Shown: positions 24,250 to 38,100 of the stretch, in pieces
Position numbering within the stretch: position 1 is the first letter of the stretch
How the letters are laid out: each line of letters opens with the position of its first letter
Origin: Megalonaias nervosa
Taxonomy: Eukaryota > Mollusca > Bivalvia > Unionida > Unionidae
Direction: 5' to 3'
Assembly (NCBI GenBank): GCA_016617855.1
Contig: JAECUM010009278.1
Span: 1 to 64,000 of the forward strand
DNA: 64,000 bases
Translations under genes and position numbers: made by a program
The notes under the pieces: model-generated
Seen by the model: only the letters and a program-made list of their open reading frames with translations
Told to the model about the DNA's origin: nothing
The model's database searches: none

Positions 24250-27200
24250 GTCTCCAAAAACCTTTGTATATGTCAGCCATGCCTGATAATACAGCTAGTC
24301 TGAATGATTTTAAAATACTCATGTCACACATTCATTATTATGAAAATAATCTTATTATTTTTCTAATACTGTGCTTCACAACCTTGAAGTCAAATGATTT
24401 TATTCTGTATGAAACTGATTAGGCTGTTGTAGAGCAGTAAAATCTTTGTTACTGTCTTTACCTGAAATAACTGGAACCTCTGGCATTTTACACAGGACAC
24501 CAGTAGTCCCAATACCAGGTAACAATGACATCATATAATCCAGACAATTCACTTATAGTCAAGATAATTAAGAAATCTAGTTCTTCTACTTTTTATTCAG
24601 TTTTTATATTTTACTCTACTTAAAGGTGATTGTTATGTACTGATATCACCAAATTCAGTGCACTGAATTTCATTGTCTTGACGTTTCACTTGCAAAGGCT
24701 TACAAGGATTTAGTAACTGTAAAAGGATCTTAAAGGAACTGATTTTGGAATAAGAAAAAAATAGTGATGATTGATGTAAACTTACAAGAATAATGAGAAC
24801 AAAAAATCAAACTGATTTGTTTTCCAATGTTAAATGTTGTATCATTCTCTTACATAAAGAAAATAATTGCTGTAACAAACCTGAAAATGACTAGTCAAAT
24901 GTCAAAATATATAGTACAGTAAAACCTGTTATGAGAGACCACCCCTTCTGCCAATAAAAAAATGGTCTCTCAAGACAGGTGGTCTCTCATTACAGGTTTG
25001 TACAAAAAGACATTTCCAAGGTCCAGTTTCAGAACAATTTAATGAAAAATAACCACAATCACTGTACATATATTCTATCCTTTATTAACAATTCTTGCTA
25101 AAATATTGTATGCATTCATCTGAAAACAAAATTATATAGCAATAAAGATATAATTATATCATTAAACATGAAATCACATTTACATTTGAAGATCACATGT
25201 ATATGTATTAGCATATGAAATTGTTTCTGATTTACACCCTTTTCCTTTGTAACACATTAAATTTGTTTTACCAATGTTTGAACTGCTATTTTGCGAGTGG
25301 TCTGCTCTTTTTCACTTCTTTCAGTTACCATAATTATTTTCTCCAGCATTAAAATTTATCTCTTTTTAGTTGGAGGTTCGTCCATTGTTATTAAGGTTCT
25401 AGGTGTTAACATTATTAGTGCTTAGCTGTAATATTGACTGTAAAGATGGTTTTGACTGGGCTCTGGGAAAATATGAAAAATCTATACATGTGCATTGAAT
25501 ATGTAACAATTTATGAAATTAAAAGAAACAGTTATCCAGAAACAGAATGGCTTAATTCAAACAAGACTTACAGAGATTAACTCTATACACTCTTTTTTTT
25601 TGTTTGTTTGTTCTTTTTGTTTGGTTTTGATGGGAACAATCATTACTAATCAAGTGGTCATTGTTACAAATGATTACATATAGGTCAGTGGTGTCTATGT
25701 TCTTGCAATATGGTCATTCTTAGGGATACTGGATCTAACTCGTACATATGGGCTCTATCTGTGATACGGTCGGGAACTGGGCTAAGTGCAGGAATAATCT
25801 ACATGTACTTTTGTCTGGTTTACAACGGAAACTATAAAATGCTATAAACATACCTACAAAAATTCAGATATCGGTAGCCAGCCTCTTTTATTTTTAGAAC
25901 AGTATAAGTGGTCGTTGTTACAGGGATTAAATTTAAATAATGTTCGATGGAGTTTATCCTCATTTTTGCAATGTGGTAATAACAGTGTCAAAATGCATAT
26001 TTTGCCAAGACATCACAGTCACTGGTTGTGTTCAGCAGGTGGTCACTCATGACAGAGCATTTATATAATAAAATCGATCCGTGCATTACGATTGTGGTTT
26101 GAAATGACAGGTGGTCGCTCATAGCAGGGGTCGCTGATAACAGGTTTTACTGTAGTAAACTCTGTAATGCATTTTTGAAACTCTGACGTCATTGTGCCCC
26201 AAAAAGAATGACAATTTCTGCCAAATAACAAAAGTTTCTTACTACCAGAATTCAATGTCCTCAAGAATGTCAGCCTAATTATCTTCTCCATATAAACTGA
26301 ATGTATTCAAATTTGGAAGTACAAGACTGCTATTGCCTAATTAACAAATCCATACCAATTTAATGTACTTAAACTCATTCATCTAAGACTTTTACCCCCT
26401 AATTAAAATAAGCATACCAAGTTAATGTACTCAAACATCACCACACCAATTTAATGTACTCAAACTCATACATCTAAGACTGTTATCCCCTAATTAAAAT
26501 AACCATACCAATTTAATGTACTCAAATTCCTTGTGTGTCAGCAGATTGTTGTTGATCTGTTGAAGTGCCATCTCTAACTCATCCAAGTTCATCTCCACAT
26601 CCTGGAAATAATAAAAACATAGGAATAGTTACATATTTAACATTTTATTTTTAAATCAATAAATATTCTCAGATTTTAATTTGTCTGGAAAATACATCAA
26701 ACCACAGCTTATTTTCAAGAAGCACAGAATATAAATAAATAGATTCTGCTCATGGAACATGAATGCCCCTGCCATATTCCTGTAAACTAGCTTAATGCAA
26801 AACCTGACCAAGATGTAACTGATGGACATGCAGACTGCAGTACAAAGGGACAAACATTATATTATATGCCAACATTCTGGTGAGGCATAACTAAAACTCA
26901 CGTCACTTTTCTGAAGACAACAAGCATATTTTGGTTGTCAGTATATGGAAGTTATTTGAGTATAATAAGTATTTTGTTGCAACTGTTATGACCCATTAAT
27001 TATCTATCTGAAATGGTGTATAGATCACTGATACTTGCTTTACCAAGGAGATGACAACTAACTGTGAAGAGACCATATTTCCAGTTTGACAAGCATTGAT
27101 AACTCACCTTGTCTGGATGAAGTTTTTGGTACAGTATACTCTGTTGTCGTTTGAACTGAGGTGATTTTAGGAAGGCCTTCTCGGAGTTGAAGTAACACTC

Positions 27201-27530
27201 CATGCAATACAGCTGTACCATCTCCTTCTCATCTGAAATATAACATTCATAAAACAGTTTTAAATTTAAGTAATTCAATCTTAATTTTCAGAATTTTATG
27301 AATTTTAACTTCTTTGGCAAGCTAATATCTTGCATTGTTATAAAATGAAATCAGTTTGCCATTGAACTAATTCCAACATGGATTCAAACATATAATATAC
27401 AGTTAACCTGCTGAGGGTAACATATTCCAATACACGATGCAGAGCCATTCATATGGAAGTTTATCATTCTATAACATATATATTCCAACCTCCAACTGTC
27501 TTGGTCACAATGGGCCTTCTGAGTAGGGTA

Positions 27531-27605
<75 letters not shown>

Positions 27606-29109
27606 TCATATGGATGAATCAATGTGATTATAAACACAAGTACTTGGCTCATTTTAGCGAAGCATAAAGTGTAGATCACAGTGACTTTCTTTTAACTTAA
27701 GGGCATTCTTGTGTCAGAAATACATCTAAATATCAATTTTTATGTCTAAAACATAAACAGCACCCAAGAAATGAACTTTTAACATAAAATTTGAACAAAG
27801 TCACTGAGCATGAAATATGGATCACATAGACCTATTTTAGCAAAAAGGATATAGAACTTATCAAGGTGCATAAACTTGCCAAGTTTTAAGGTTTTCTGTA
27901 AGATTGTATATAGCATGCCCAAAAACTAGTGTGGTCATAACATAAATCCAGAAATTTAACCCAAGCCTGTGTAAATAATAAAATATAGGATGAAATAGTT
28001 TCTTATAATGTGTTAGTCTGGTAGCAACAGAGATATGTATCATTGATTTCATGGTTACAACATGAACAATCCTGAGAAATGATCATATATAAAATTTAAC
28101 CCAAGCCAGTGAAGAATAAAATATGGTCAATATTGACCTACTGCTGAAATGAAGGAGTGGTATTCATAAAAATGCATCCTCAAATTTCATGAATTGATAT
28201 AGGATTGCACGCAGACAGCATGCCAAAATTATAGTTGGTCATGAGCTAAATGCAGCAACTTAACCCAATATTGGTCACAATGACCTTCAGGTTTGGTACT
28301 AAGAGAGATGTGTGTGTGTGTGTGTGTGTGTGTGTTTGAATTTTTAACGTAGCTTTAACAATTTTAGTCATATTGCTATGATGTCTTAAGTGAAGCAGTT
28401 TATAGTGATGTCCAGTGCTGGCGCATCATCCTGATACCAGGGTGACCAGTCTTAACACTAATCTCTTAATGCTGAGTACCAAATGAGGCAGCTGCTAGTA
28501 TCATTTATAACAGTCTATGGTACGACTTTGTCAGGGTTTAAACCTACAACCTCATGCATCAGAGCCAGAAACTCTAACCAGTTAGGCAGTCCTAAGAGAG
28601 ATGTGTATATACAATCACCTAGTTTAAAGAGTACAGTAATAACATTAAAAAAAAATGTCATATTGAAGCAAAAGAGAGTGAAATGTGAAATATTGGTCAC
28701 AAGAAAGTATTTTAAAGAGAAGCGTACAATGATTATCAGACACAGTCTGTTAGCTTCTTTCATGATTCCAGCTATTGCATCAACAGGGCATGAAAAATAA
28801 ATGTAAAGTACAAAATTTAATCAAAGTCTATGAAGCAAGAAATATAGGTCACAGTGACCTAAATTTATGAAGAGGTAGTACTCAACAAGATGCATCCCCT
28901 CACAAAGTGCCATAGTTCAAGGTATAATTTGCACAGTATGCAAAAACCCAAGTTAAACCCAAGAATTTTCAAAGAAGGTACAACTAATATACATGTTTGT
29001 ACTAATTTAGTCCCCTCAGCCAGCTCTCCTGCAGGTAGGTACTATGAAGCCCACTCAAACTTGTTACATTGGAACAAGAATGCCTGATATTCAATGAGAG
29101 TATATATGT

Positions 29110-29146
<37 letters not shown>

Positions 29147-32100
29147 TATATATATGTATGCCATCTGTTTATCTGTTTTGATGCCAATGAACAGGGTAGT
29201 ACAATAGCTTACATCTACTTTGTAGAAGTGAACTCAAAATAATGTAACTACTGTCTTTATTCCATGCAACATTCAGTCTAACATAGAGTATATTTTAAAA
29301 ATAATAACAACCTAATGAAACTTGAGTGTACTAACTCGAATGCTTTCAATACAGGCTCTGACTCACCATCAATTTCGTTCATGCGCTCATCAATTTCTTT
29401 CATCTTCTCCTTGATCCGGTCCACCTCCAGTTTAATCTGACGAACTTTGGGATCTTTCTTCAGCTAGAACACAACAATTACAAGAAAATAATCAAATCAC
29501 CTAAATGGATGACTTGCCTATTTAAACTCCCATGGCATTTAAAACAGTAGGTTTTATCATGTCACATAAGAGAACAAAATTCTTCAAATAATAGTGCAGA
29601 TCTGTTTATCTGGACAAAAGTCTATCAGTAATCTGCCAAAGTCTGTCAGCAATTTTTGCAACTTGTCCATTGATTGTCATCCTAAAATTGGCAGCAAGAT
29701 GGTCTAACACCAACAGTTTTGAGGGAAGCCACTGTAGTTCAGTTGTCTGGGCATCAGACTACTAATCTAAATGTCATGAGTTTGATATCTGCCCAGACCA
29801 ACCCAGTTCAGCTGCCTCAGCTTGTCCTTGGGAAGAGCTCCTAACTTCCATTTCCTCTGCAGCATATAGTCAATGTGTTAAAATGTCATTAAAGCCACCC
29901 CAACCCCCACAAAACAAACCCAATAAATCAAGTACTGAAAAATTTTATATTGCAGAAACCACCATGCATACAGATTGAAATATGGGCAAAAAGAGAGATG
30001 GCTGGCACATTAACAAAGCTATTGCTATATTACCTTTGGTCTGACAAATAACTTGGGGAATAAGAGTCTTGTATTGGAGGATGTGCAGATGCTAACATTG
30101 GTTTTACTGTCAAAAAGCTTTTGTACCTGCCAGGTTGAAGAACTGAACATTCCTGTAAATAATAGTATACATTTTTGTACTTTATATCTTTGTTTCTATA
30201 ATTTCAAATACAAACGTGGACCACAATGACCTTGGATTAAACCACAGCAACTTTAACTTGTAGTTTTAAAAACAATTAGAAAACATTCTATACTGGCTTC
30301 AGAAATTGATGAAATCATAAAAACTTATAAACTGAGGATCCTTTTGCTGGTGACTAGCAGTATCTTCATGTATCTTCATGCTATCTGATTTTCATTTTCC
30401 TTAAGCATATTTAAAAAATTACTGGTTTCAACTAATCAATTTACAGTGCATATAATAAGTTGTGGAGCTATTAATTTACATTTTTATTCAATTATGTAGC
30501 CTTTTAAAATCATTTTACATAGCTAATGTCTCTTTGGAAAGAATAATAGGACTTTAGTAAGACAAAATGTACAATTCATGTTAAAACAACAATGCTATTT
30601 AAGGATGACAATAACCTGCATGGTGTCTACACAAGTATTACATGCCTTAAGACAGGGGTGAGCAAAATATGGCCTGCAGCCCTTGACCTGGTTTTATCCA
30701 TTAATTTTACATCACAGGGTGTGGCTTTAAAAATGGAAAAATGCCTGCCATAGGAAATAAAATCTATTAACAGCTTAAAATGAACATATTAAGTAAATTA
30801 CTGGCTGGTACCAATCAACCCTAAACATAACTGATCTAACATTTCATGGAAAAAAAGCTTGCTTGAAAAGCAAGACAGATTCCACTAAATGACAAAATAT
30901 TTCATACACAAACCTTTACTTCATAGACTTTAATCTATTTAAGCAGTAAATAGAGAAACAGATCTGTTAAATCTAGTTATGATAGTTCGCATGATATCCC
31001 CAAATGCTTCAATTCAGTGTTATAATCAGATAATAAGCCTCCAATGCACAGGTATGAAACAACCATCCTTTAGGTATGAAACAAACATCCTTTAGGTATG
31101 ACACCACCAGCCTTTAGGTATGATACCATTGTCCTTTAGGTATGAAACCACCATTCTTTAGGTATGAAACCACCATCCTTTAGGTATGAAACAACCATCC
31201 TTTAGGTATGACACCACCATCTTTTAGGTATGAAACCACCATCCTTCAGGTATGAAACAACCATCCTTTAAGTATGAAACCACCATCATTTAGGTATGAA
31301 ACAATGATTCTTTAGGTATGAAACAATGATTCTTTAGGTATGAAACAACCATCCTTTAAGTATGAAACAACCATCCTTTAAGTATGAAACAACCATCATT
31401 TAGGTATGAAACAATGATTCTTTAGGTATGAAACAACCATCCTTTAAGTATGAAACCACCATCCTTTAGGTATGAAACAACCTTCCTTTAAGTATGAAAC
31501 AACCATCCTTTAGGTATAAAACCACCATCCTTTAGGTATGAATCCACCATCCATAGAAAATGAAACCTCAGAAGTCTGACAGGTACAAAGGAACATGTAC
31601 AAAGGAACTGTGATGTGAAAACACCTGCAACCTATGGTTGACAAGTCTTGCATGCAAGTAACAGCACACTGAAATCTCACAAGTCTAAAACCTCTGCAAA
31701 CTTAAATCACCTTCAAACTGACCCAAGTTTCTGGTCCAGATTTTTCTCCTTTTTAACTCAATACACTTCAGTGCAGTAAGCAAAACCCTGTTGTATCCAA
31801 ATTTCAATTTTATACTAAAATGAATCCAGTAAACCAAAGGTTAATTAGTGCATGAGGCTTACAATGGGTCTTCAACAACCTAAAGCAATTAAGAGTAAAA
31901 AAGGACCTAGATACAGAAATGCATAAAAATGAAATGAAATTGAATTATCACAGAATATCTATTGCAAATATTGACTGGCTATTGATGGTTTCTCAATGAT
32001 ATAAAAATTTACATCACTGTGGGAGTATCTCTTATGCCATCTCATTCTTAGGTGAAATGAGAGAACCTAGCTAAACACCAAGTTCCCACAAAACCAAAAC

Positions 32101-35100
32101 CCATCAGAGCCAAAATCCCCTAAAACTGAAAATTCAGTATGGTCCCAAGGGATTTTTGTTGTGAAAGGTTTCAATGTTTCTAAATTAGTCAAAATGAAGT
32201 TCCCATTTGTAGTACAAATTATCTAACATATATCCAATAGGACAGAAACCTTTTTCATGAGTTTGTCATCAATCCTTGACACAATGATCTCATCTGTGAT
32301 ATCTGCTGCTGTCTTCGGTTTGGGAGGGGCTGGTTGGGGTGGAAATTCTCCCCAATCTTTCACCTTCTTTTTCTTCTGGAAACCAAAATTTAAAAATAAA
32401 ATTACCATGGTTCAGGAGGGGAATCTAACTTAGAGTGGTTACAAGCTTCAGAGTGTAGAAAATTTGTTGTGTCAATATAATTCAAGTAGTCTGGTGCTCA
32501 TCATTGTTTTCAATTTCTTACAACAAGGAAAGTGTCAGTAAATAATGTTTCTCTGAGACTGTTTATCCAATCACATTAACATTACAAAATAAAATTAGCT
32601 CTGCTTCCTCAAAAGACAAAAGAAAGTATTCTCTCCATCTAAATAAACAAAGAGAGGTAACTCTTACAAATTACCTTCCCTTCCCCAAGCTAGGTTGTCA
32701 CCCATACCTACGTTGACGAGTTTAAACTTGAGAAAAATCAAGAGGATGACTGTATTTGCAGGGAGAGATTGGTAGGAATGTATCCTCAGAGAAACAATTT
32801 ATTTTTAAAAATTCCTTTCTCAGACAAATACATTACCTAATTACATTAATATTTGGAGAACAGGTAAGAGGAGGTAGTGGAAGTACATGAGTATTCAAAT
32901 TCTGGCAATGTCATCCTTTAGATGACTGCTTCTCTGAGAATGGTGTAGTTTCTCATAATGCGAAGCAGCACAACCAAAAAGTATGAACTTAAAATTCAGC
33001 AAGCAAAACCATGTTGGTTTCTGCATAGATAATTGACTTACTGGCAAGTTTCTTGGGCAAATCAAGTATAAGCTACAAACCACCATGCTTGAAATGTAGG
33101 TTGTGCTGCCACAAATTATATGAGGTCTGATGTAGTTCAATTCTAGCATTTACATTGCCAGATCCCACATACCGAGCTGAAAGCAGATTCAGCTTTCCAT
33201 TCAAGGCACTGCACAATGCCTTGAATAAAAATATTACATTCAAATGCTAAACTTTAAAAACTCTTGAATTTAGTGAACTGAGGTAATGAGGCAAGTTGAA
33301 TCCAGAGAGACCTCAGAGTAAACTGATGGAATAACCCACCTGAGCCATGGGGTCAGTGCTTGAGGAGTTATGTCCTGTTTTCATGCCCTAACAGACAGAA
33401 CGAGCCTCTGACAGGCACCAGAAACATTCTGGATAATGCAGCTTTGCCTCTTTCACTGAAGGTTGCTGTACTGTTTAATAGCCCATCAGCATCATAATGG
33501 CTATATGGTGCAGATTGAAAGAAAAGAACTCAAAATATAACTATAATGAACTACAAACAAAAATATTGAAAGATAAAGGCTCTCAAAACACAAAACATTT
33601 GGTTCCAAACAATAAATCTTATAAACAAAAAAATAAAGGTAAAGAAGTTAAATTCTGTAAAAGGTAAATAACATAAAAGATAAAAGAAAATCATGATCAA
33701 AAACTTAATGGTGATTTTCTGAATGATTGAAGTGCTGAAATGCTTTCCACACTATTCATAAGAAGTGTGGGGGTGTCACAATCTTCCTGGAAATATTTGT
33801 TGTTAATCTGTTGTTAAATTGAGCAGATCATTGACCCTGGGTTTGTCCCATCAGATAATTATTTTGAAGTCTGATCTTTCATTTCTGTAATCAGTATCAT
33901 TTGGAAGAAGGCCTATGCCCACATCCCCTCCCATATTATTGACAAGGCATCAATGGCCATGGCTTTCGGTTTCAAGGACTGGAGAGAAAAAGGTGGACAG
34001 ATTGTCAAACCACCTTGTTCCAAAGAGGGTTATCATCAGTCAGTCCCACAAAGTGGTATGCATCAAAGTGGTAATAAGTCATCTGCAGTGGGCTTACCTA
34101 AAAGGCGGCATTAGCGTTACAGCAGAACCCGTCTTGAAAGACCACCCCATTCTGCCCCAAAATAATGGTCTCTCAAGACAGGTGGTCTCTTATAAAGGTC
34201 GTAACACTATATAATTATTAAACCTATGCATAAAGATTTTGTTCTCTCAAAACAGGTGGTTTCTCATAGCAGTGGTCTCTCCAGACAGATTGTACTGTAC
34301 CAGGGTCTCAAATTTTATCTGAGAGATACCTGGTAATTTCTACAATCTTTGGCAATTGTGGAAGGGTTTTGAACAACAGATGTAGATCTTCTTCATTGAC
34401 ATTACCTGAAACCTAGACTTGATATGGAAGGCACTCAAAAAGCAGCTATATCAATCAGAGTGGCATAAGACGGCCATGCTCATCTTGAACATCATAATGA
34501 CCAGTGAAGTTGAAATCTAACCCTATATGGCAGTCTAACTGGCACTAAGGGCGCTCATGGGCTGGCTGGGGCACTTATGCTCAGTGGCTGGCAAAAGGGG
34601 GAAAATCTTCCTTTGCATACTCCAAATTTCCAAAGGATACATCTATAGTTATGATTTGACTAAATCTCCAGAAGCTAATATATTACAAGTAGCATGCTGT
34701 ATAATTCATCACATATGTGACTCCAATAAAGAGGGCCCTGGGTGACCACTTGAGTTTACAGGTCACTGACATCTGTCTGCTTGGGTTTGAATATTGATCT
34801 CAATGTGGGTACATGAGAAGGCTTGCCAGGAGCTTCCTGTGGGTCAGTGGTTCTTTCCAGGCTTTTTCCATGTTATTCCTCCACCAGATATACTGGCTGC
34901 CATGTATCGCCTATCATGTGCTGAAAAATGGCATTAAACAAAAAACAACTTCAATATGGCAACGGTGGGACCTGTTGCAACAATTTCTGCAGTGTCAGAC
35001 ATAACATTTAGTGCCAGAGCTGACTGGGGATTCTTCATGGTGAGTGGGGCTGCCATCACAGTGCTCTTCATAATGCTCTCAACTGACCTGGACTGAGGGT

Positions 35101-38100
35101 GAAGACCTAAAATATACAGGTCTGATGATGATGACTGCAACCTCTTCTCCATGCCCTTATGCTGTTTCCATGCAATGTTAGACTATATCCCATCAGCCAA
35201 TGTACTGCATACATTACATGGGATGGAACACTATAATTTGGTGCATGACAGGGATGTCTTGTGGTTGTCTTCTACTACTTTAAATTACTTGCACTTTTTG
35301 CATTTGACTGGCCGACTTTGAGACAATGGAGAGAGGAGACCAACACACACACTATACAAATTACGTGAAACTCTTGAACAGTTGAAAAGAAGAAACCTGC
35401 AACTGAAATGAACCACAGTGTTTCCAACACAAATTCATAAAAGCACCAGTGAATATAGCTGCCATATAAAACATATCTGTCAATGAACAGCTCGACAAAG
35501 ACTAGCCAGAAATAAATTCACCAAAAAGTCACAAATGATGTACATCCTGGGTAAATCAACACTAATACTAAATCCTCAAAAGTTATCAATGGATGGCTTG
35601 AAACAATGAAAATGTCAAATGATTCAAGAGGCTTACTAAGAAGTATGTTACAGTCCAAACAGAAATCTTGAATTGGTAAAAATCTAGAGTACAGGTGGCA
35701 ACCTAGCAGGGAAAAGGGGAGATAATCTGTAAGAGCAATTTCCATTCATCTATTTTTGATAAATATATGGAAAGTTGATCTTCTCATCCTTTTGAAAGGA
35801 CTTGGTTGGAGATGTAGCGGCATTTATTTCCTAATGTTAATGTCATCAGGTAATGTATTTGATGGAGAAAATAGATTGTATTGAATTAGTTTAGCTGATA
35901 AGGTATAATCAAAAAGTATACAAATCAATGGAAAAAACAAGAAGATAAGAGATAAATCAAAAGGGGGGGGGCGAAATATAGTTCATAATATAGCCAATTT
36001 GATCATGAATACTGGGTCTATGCAGTTTGTTATATCTAATCAGTAAATCAAACACAGACCATGATCTGCTGACACATTATATGATAGCATGATAGCAGAC
36101 CACTCTATGTTGTTGGCACCTGGACCTCACTTTGTAAGCAAATATATCAGGTACTAATTAAAGTCACTAGTCAAAAGAACAAAACCACCCCTGATGATTT
36201 TGTTACTTCAGGTTATGAAAAATCTGATTCATGCTTATGAAGAGAGAAGTTAGGGTGTCAAAAACAATGATAAATATGCCAAGTTTAAACTACATTTATC
36301 AAAACAAGAAATGTGTTTTACAATAAATTTATATCCTACGATTTGTCTATGGCTGATTACAAAAAAAATTTTGTTGACATTCCTACAGTAACCAGCATCC
36401 TTAAATTGCAAGGCTACTAGCATCCACTTACCTTTCTGCGTTTTTTACTCTTCTTTGCTTTGTAATCTAGTCGAGTGATATGTGGTCTTTTCTGCCTTGC
36501 CACCTCTGCCATGTGGCGAATTTTCTCAGCTAATAAAAAAACATGGACTAATTTGCAAATAGCAGTGCGATGCAATAATCAAAATTATGGTTAATGCAGA
36601 TGGCAAAATACTACTAAACAGTATTATATACTATGACACACTTATTACTATTCCTTTTGTACTTTGAAATTTCTTTCTTTAATTATTGGTATGTATTATC
36701 TGTTCTAAATTAAAGAAACTCATTCCTGTTTTATCTGAAAATGTATAATTACTTTTGATTACTGAACCATTGTATGTTTGAAACCTTAATAAAGCAAGAG
36801 GCTTGTAATTTTTTTCTCAGAGATTGTTATATATGATAAGTTTTTGTCCTTAAATTAACAAGTCATTTAATTTTTCTTTACTGTTATTATTTATTATTGC
36901 ATATTTATATTTTCTCATTATAGATAAAAATGTGCTATGCGTGTATAATTTAGCAAAACTCTAGACCTGCCAACCCTAACATTACCTTCTAAGTAAGCCA
37001 GTCAATTCTTTTCCACAATTCAGACCAATTTTTGGTAAGGTGTAATTCATTATCATGTACTGATATTGTCAAATCGGAAAACATGCATTTAATAAGTTCA
37101 GAAGTGTGATTCAAGACTGATGCAGCAAAGGTAAACATTGTGTTCAACTAAAAAGTTTGTAAAGTTTACTTTAAACCTCAAATGCCTCAAGTACAGTTTC
37201 AAAAACTGCAATTCCAAACCCTATGAAGCTCAAACTTCTTTTATCTCTCATGTTTATGTAATCATTAGCATCTTTTAAAATTTCAAGTGGCAACAGCAAT
37301 CATCTCTCCCACCAAAGGAATACTCAAATCAGCACAAGATGTCCAGTAAACGAAATTATTACCCTTCCTGCATTTTTCCCCAAGAATTCCAAATATTCCT
37401 TTTCTTCTTCGGTGCTGATGATTTCAACTTAAAAAGGCTTATTTACACTTTTGTTTTGAAAATGTATTGTTTGACGCAATATTTAGACAATTCTATAAGT
37501 ATCAGCTTAATCATGCAGACATCTGCATAAAAAAATATGTGCAGTTTAAAGCATCTGAGGTACCCTTGTAAAGTTAGTCTGGTTCTCTTACCAACTCTGT
37601 TGATCCTATTATTATGAAGCTCAGATCCAAATCAAAAACAGACAAGCCAGTATCCAAATTTTACTGCAACAATTCAATTCTCTGTAATTTTTGCAATTAT
37701 TCTGCAAGTCCATATTTTAAAGATCATTTCTGTAACACTTGCATGCAAACTGAAAGGTTGGCAGTTCTGAAACTCTAAAAATCAGCATGGAATCACAAAG
37801 GATTCTCACTGGAAAGATAGATGGACTGACTGATGTAAAAAAATATTTGGTTATAACTTTCAAAATTCCAAAGGGAAAAGATCTTATCACATAATTCATC
37901 AAGCTGTGTGTGAGTTTTCCTACCAAATGATAAATGGCTACCATGTTAACCAGACTCATCTGTGTGAGCTTTCATACCATATGATATATGGGTACCATGG
38001 TAACTAAACTCATCAAGCTGTATGTGAGCTTTCATATCAAATGATGTATGGATACTCTGGTAACTAGAAATTGTGGAGAGACAGGCACAACGATTACTTT

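Noticed and set aside
24118..24422. IYIYIY frames over AT microsatellites (also 19781, 27464 and 61916 regions)
   Set aside because: Translations of (AT)n; low complexity only.
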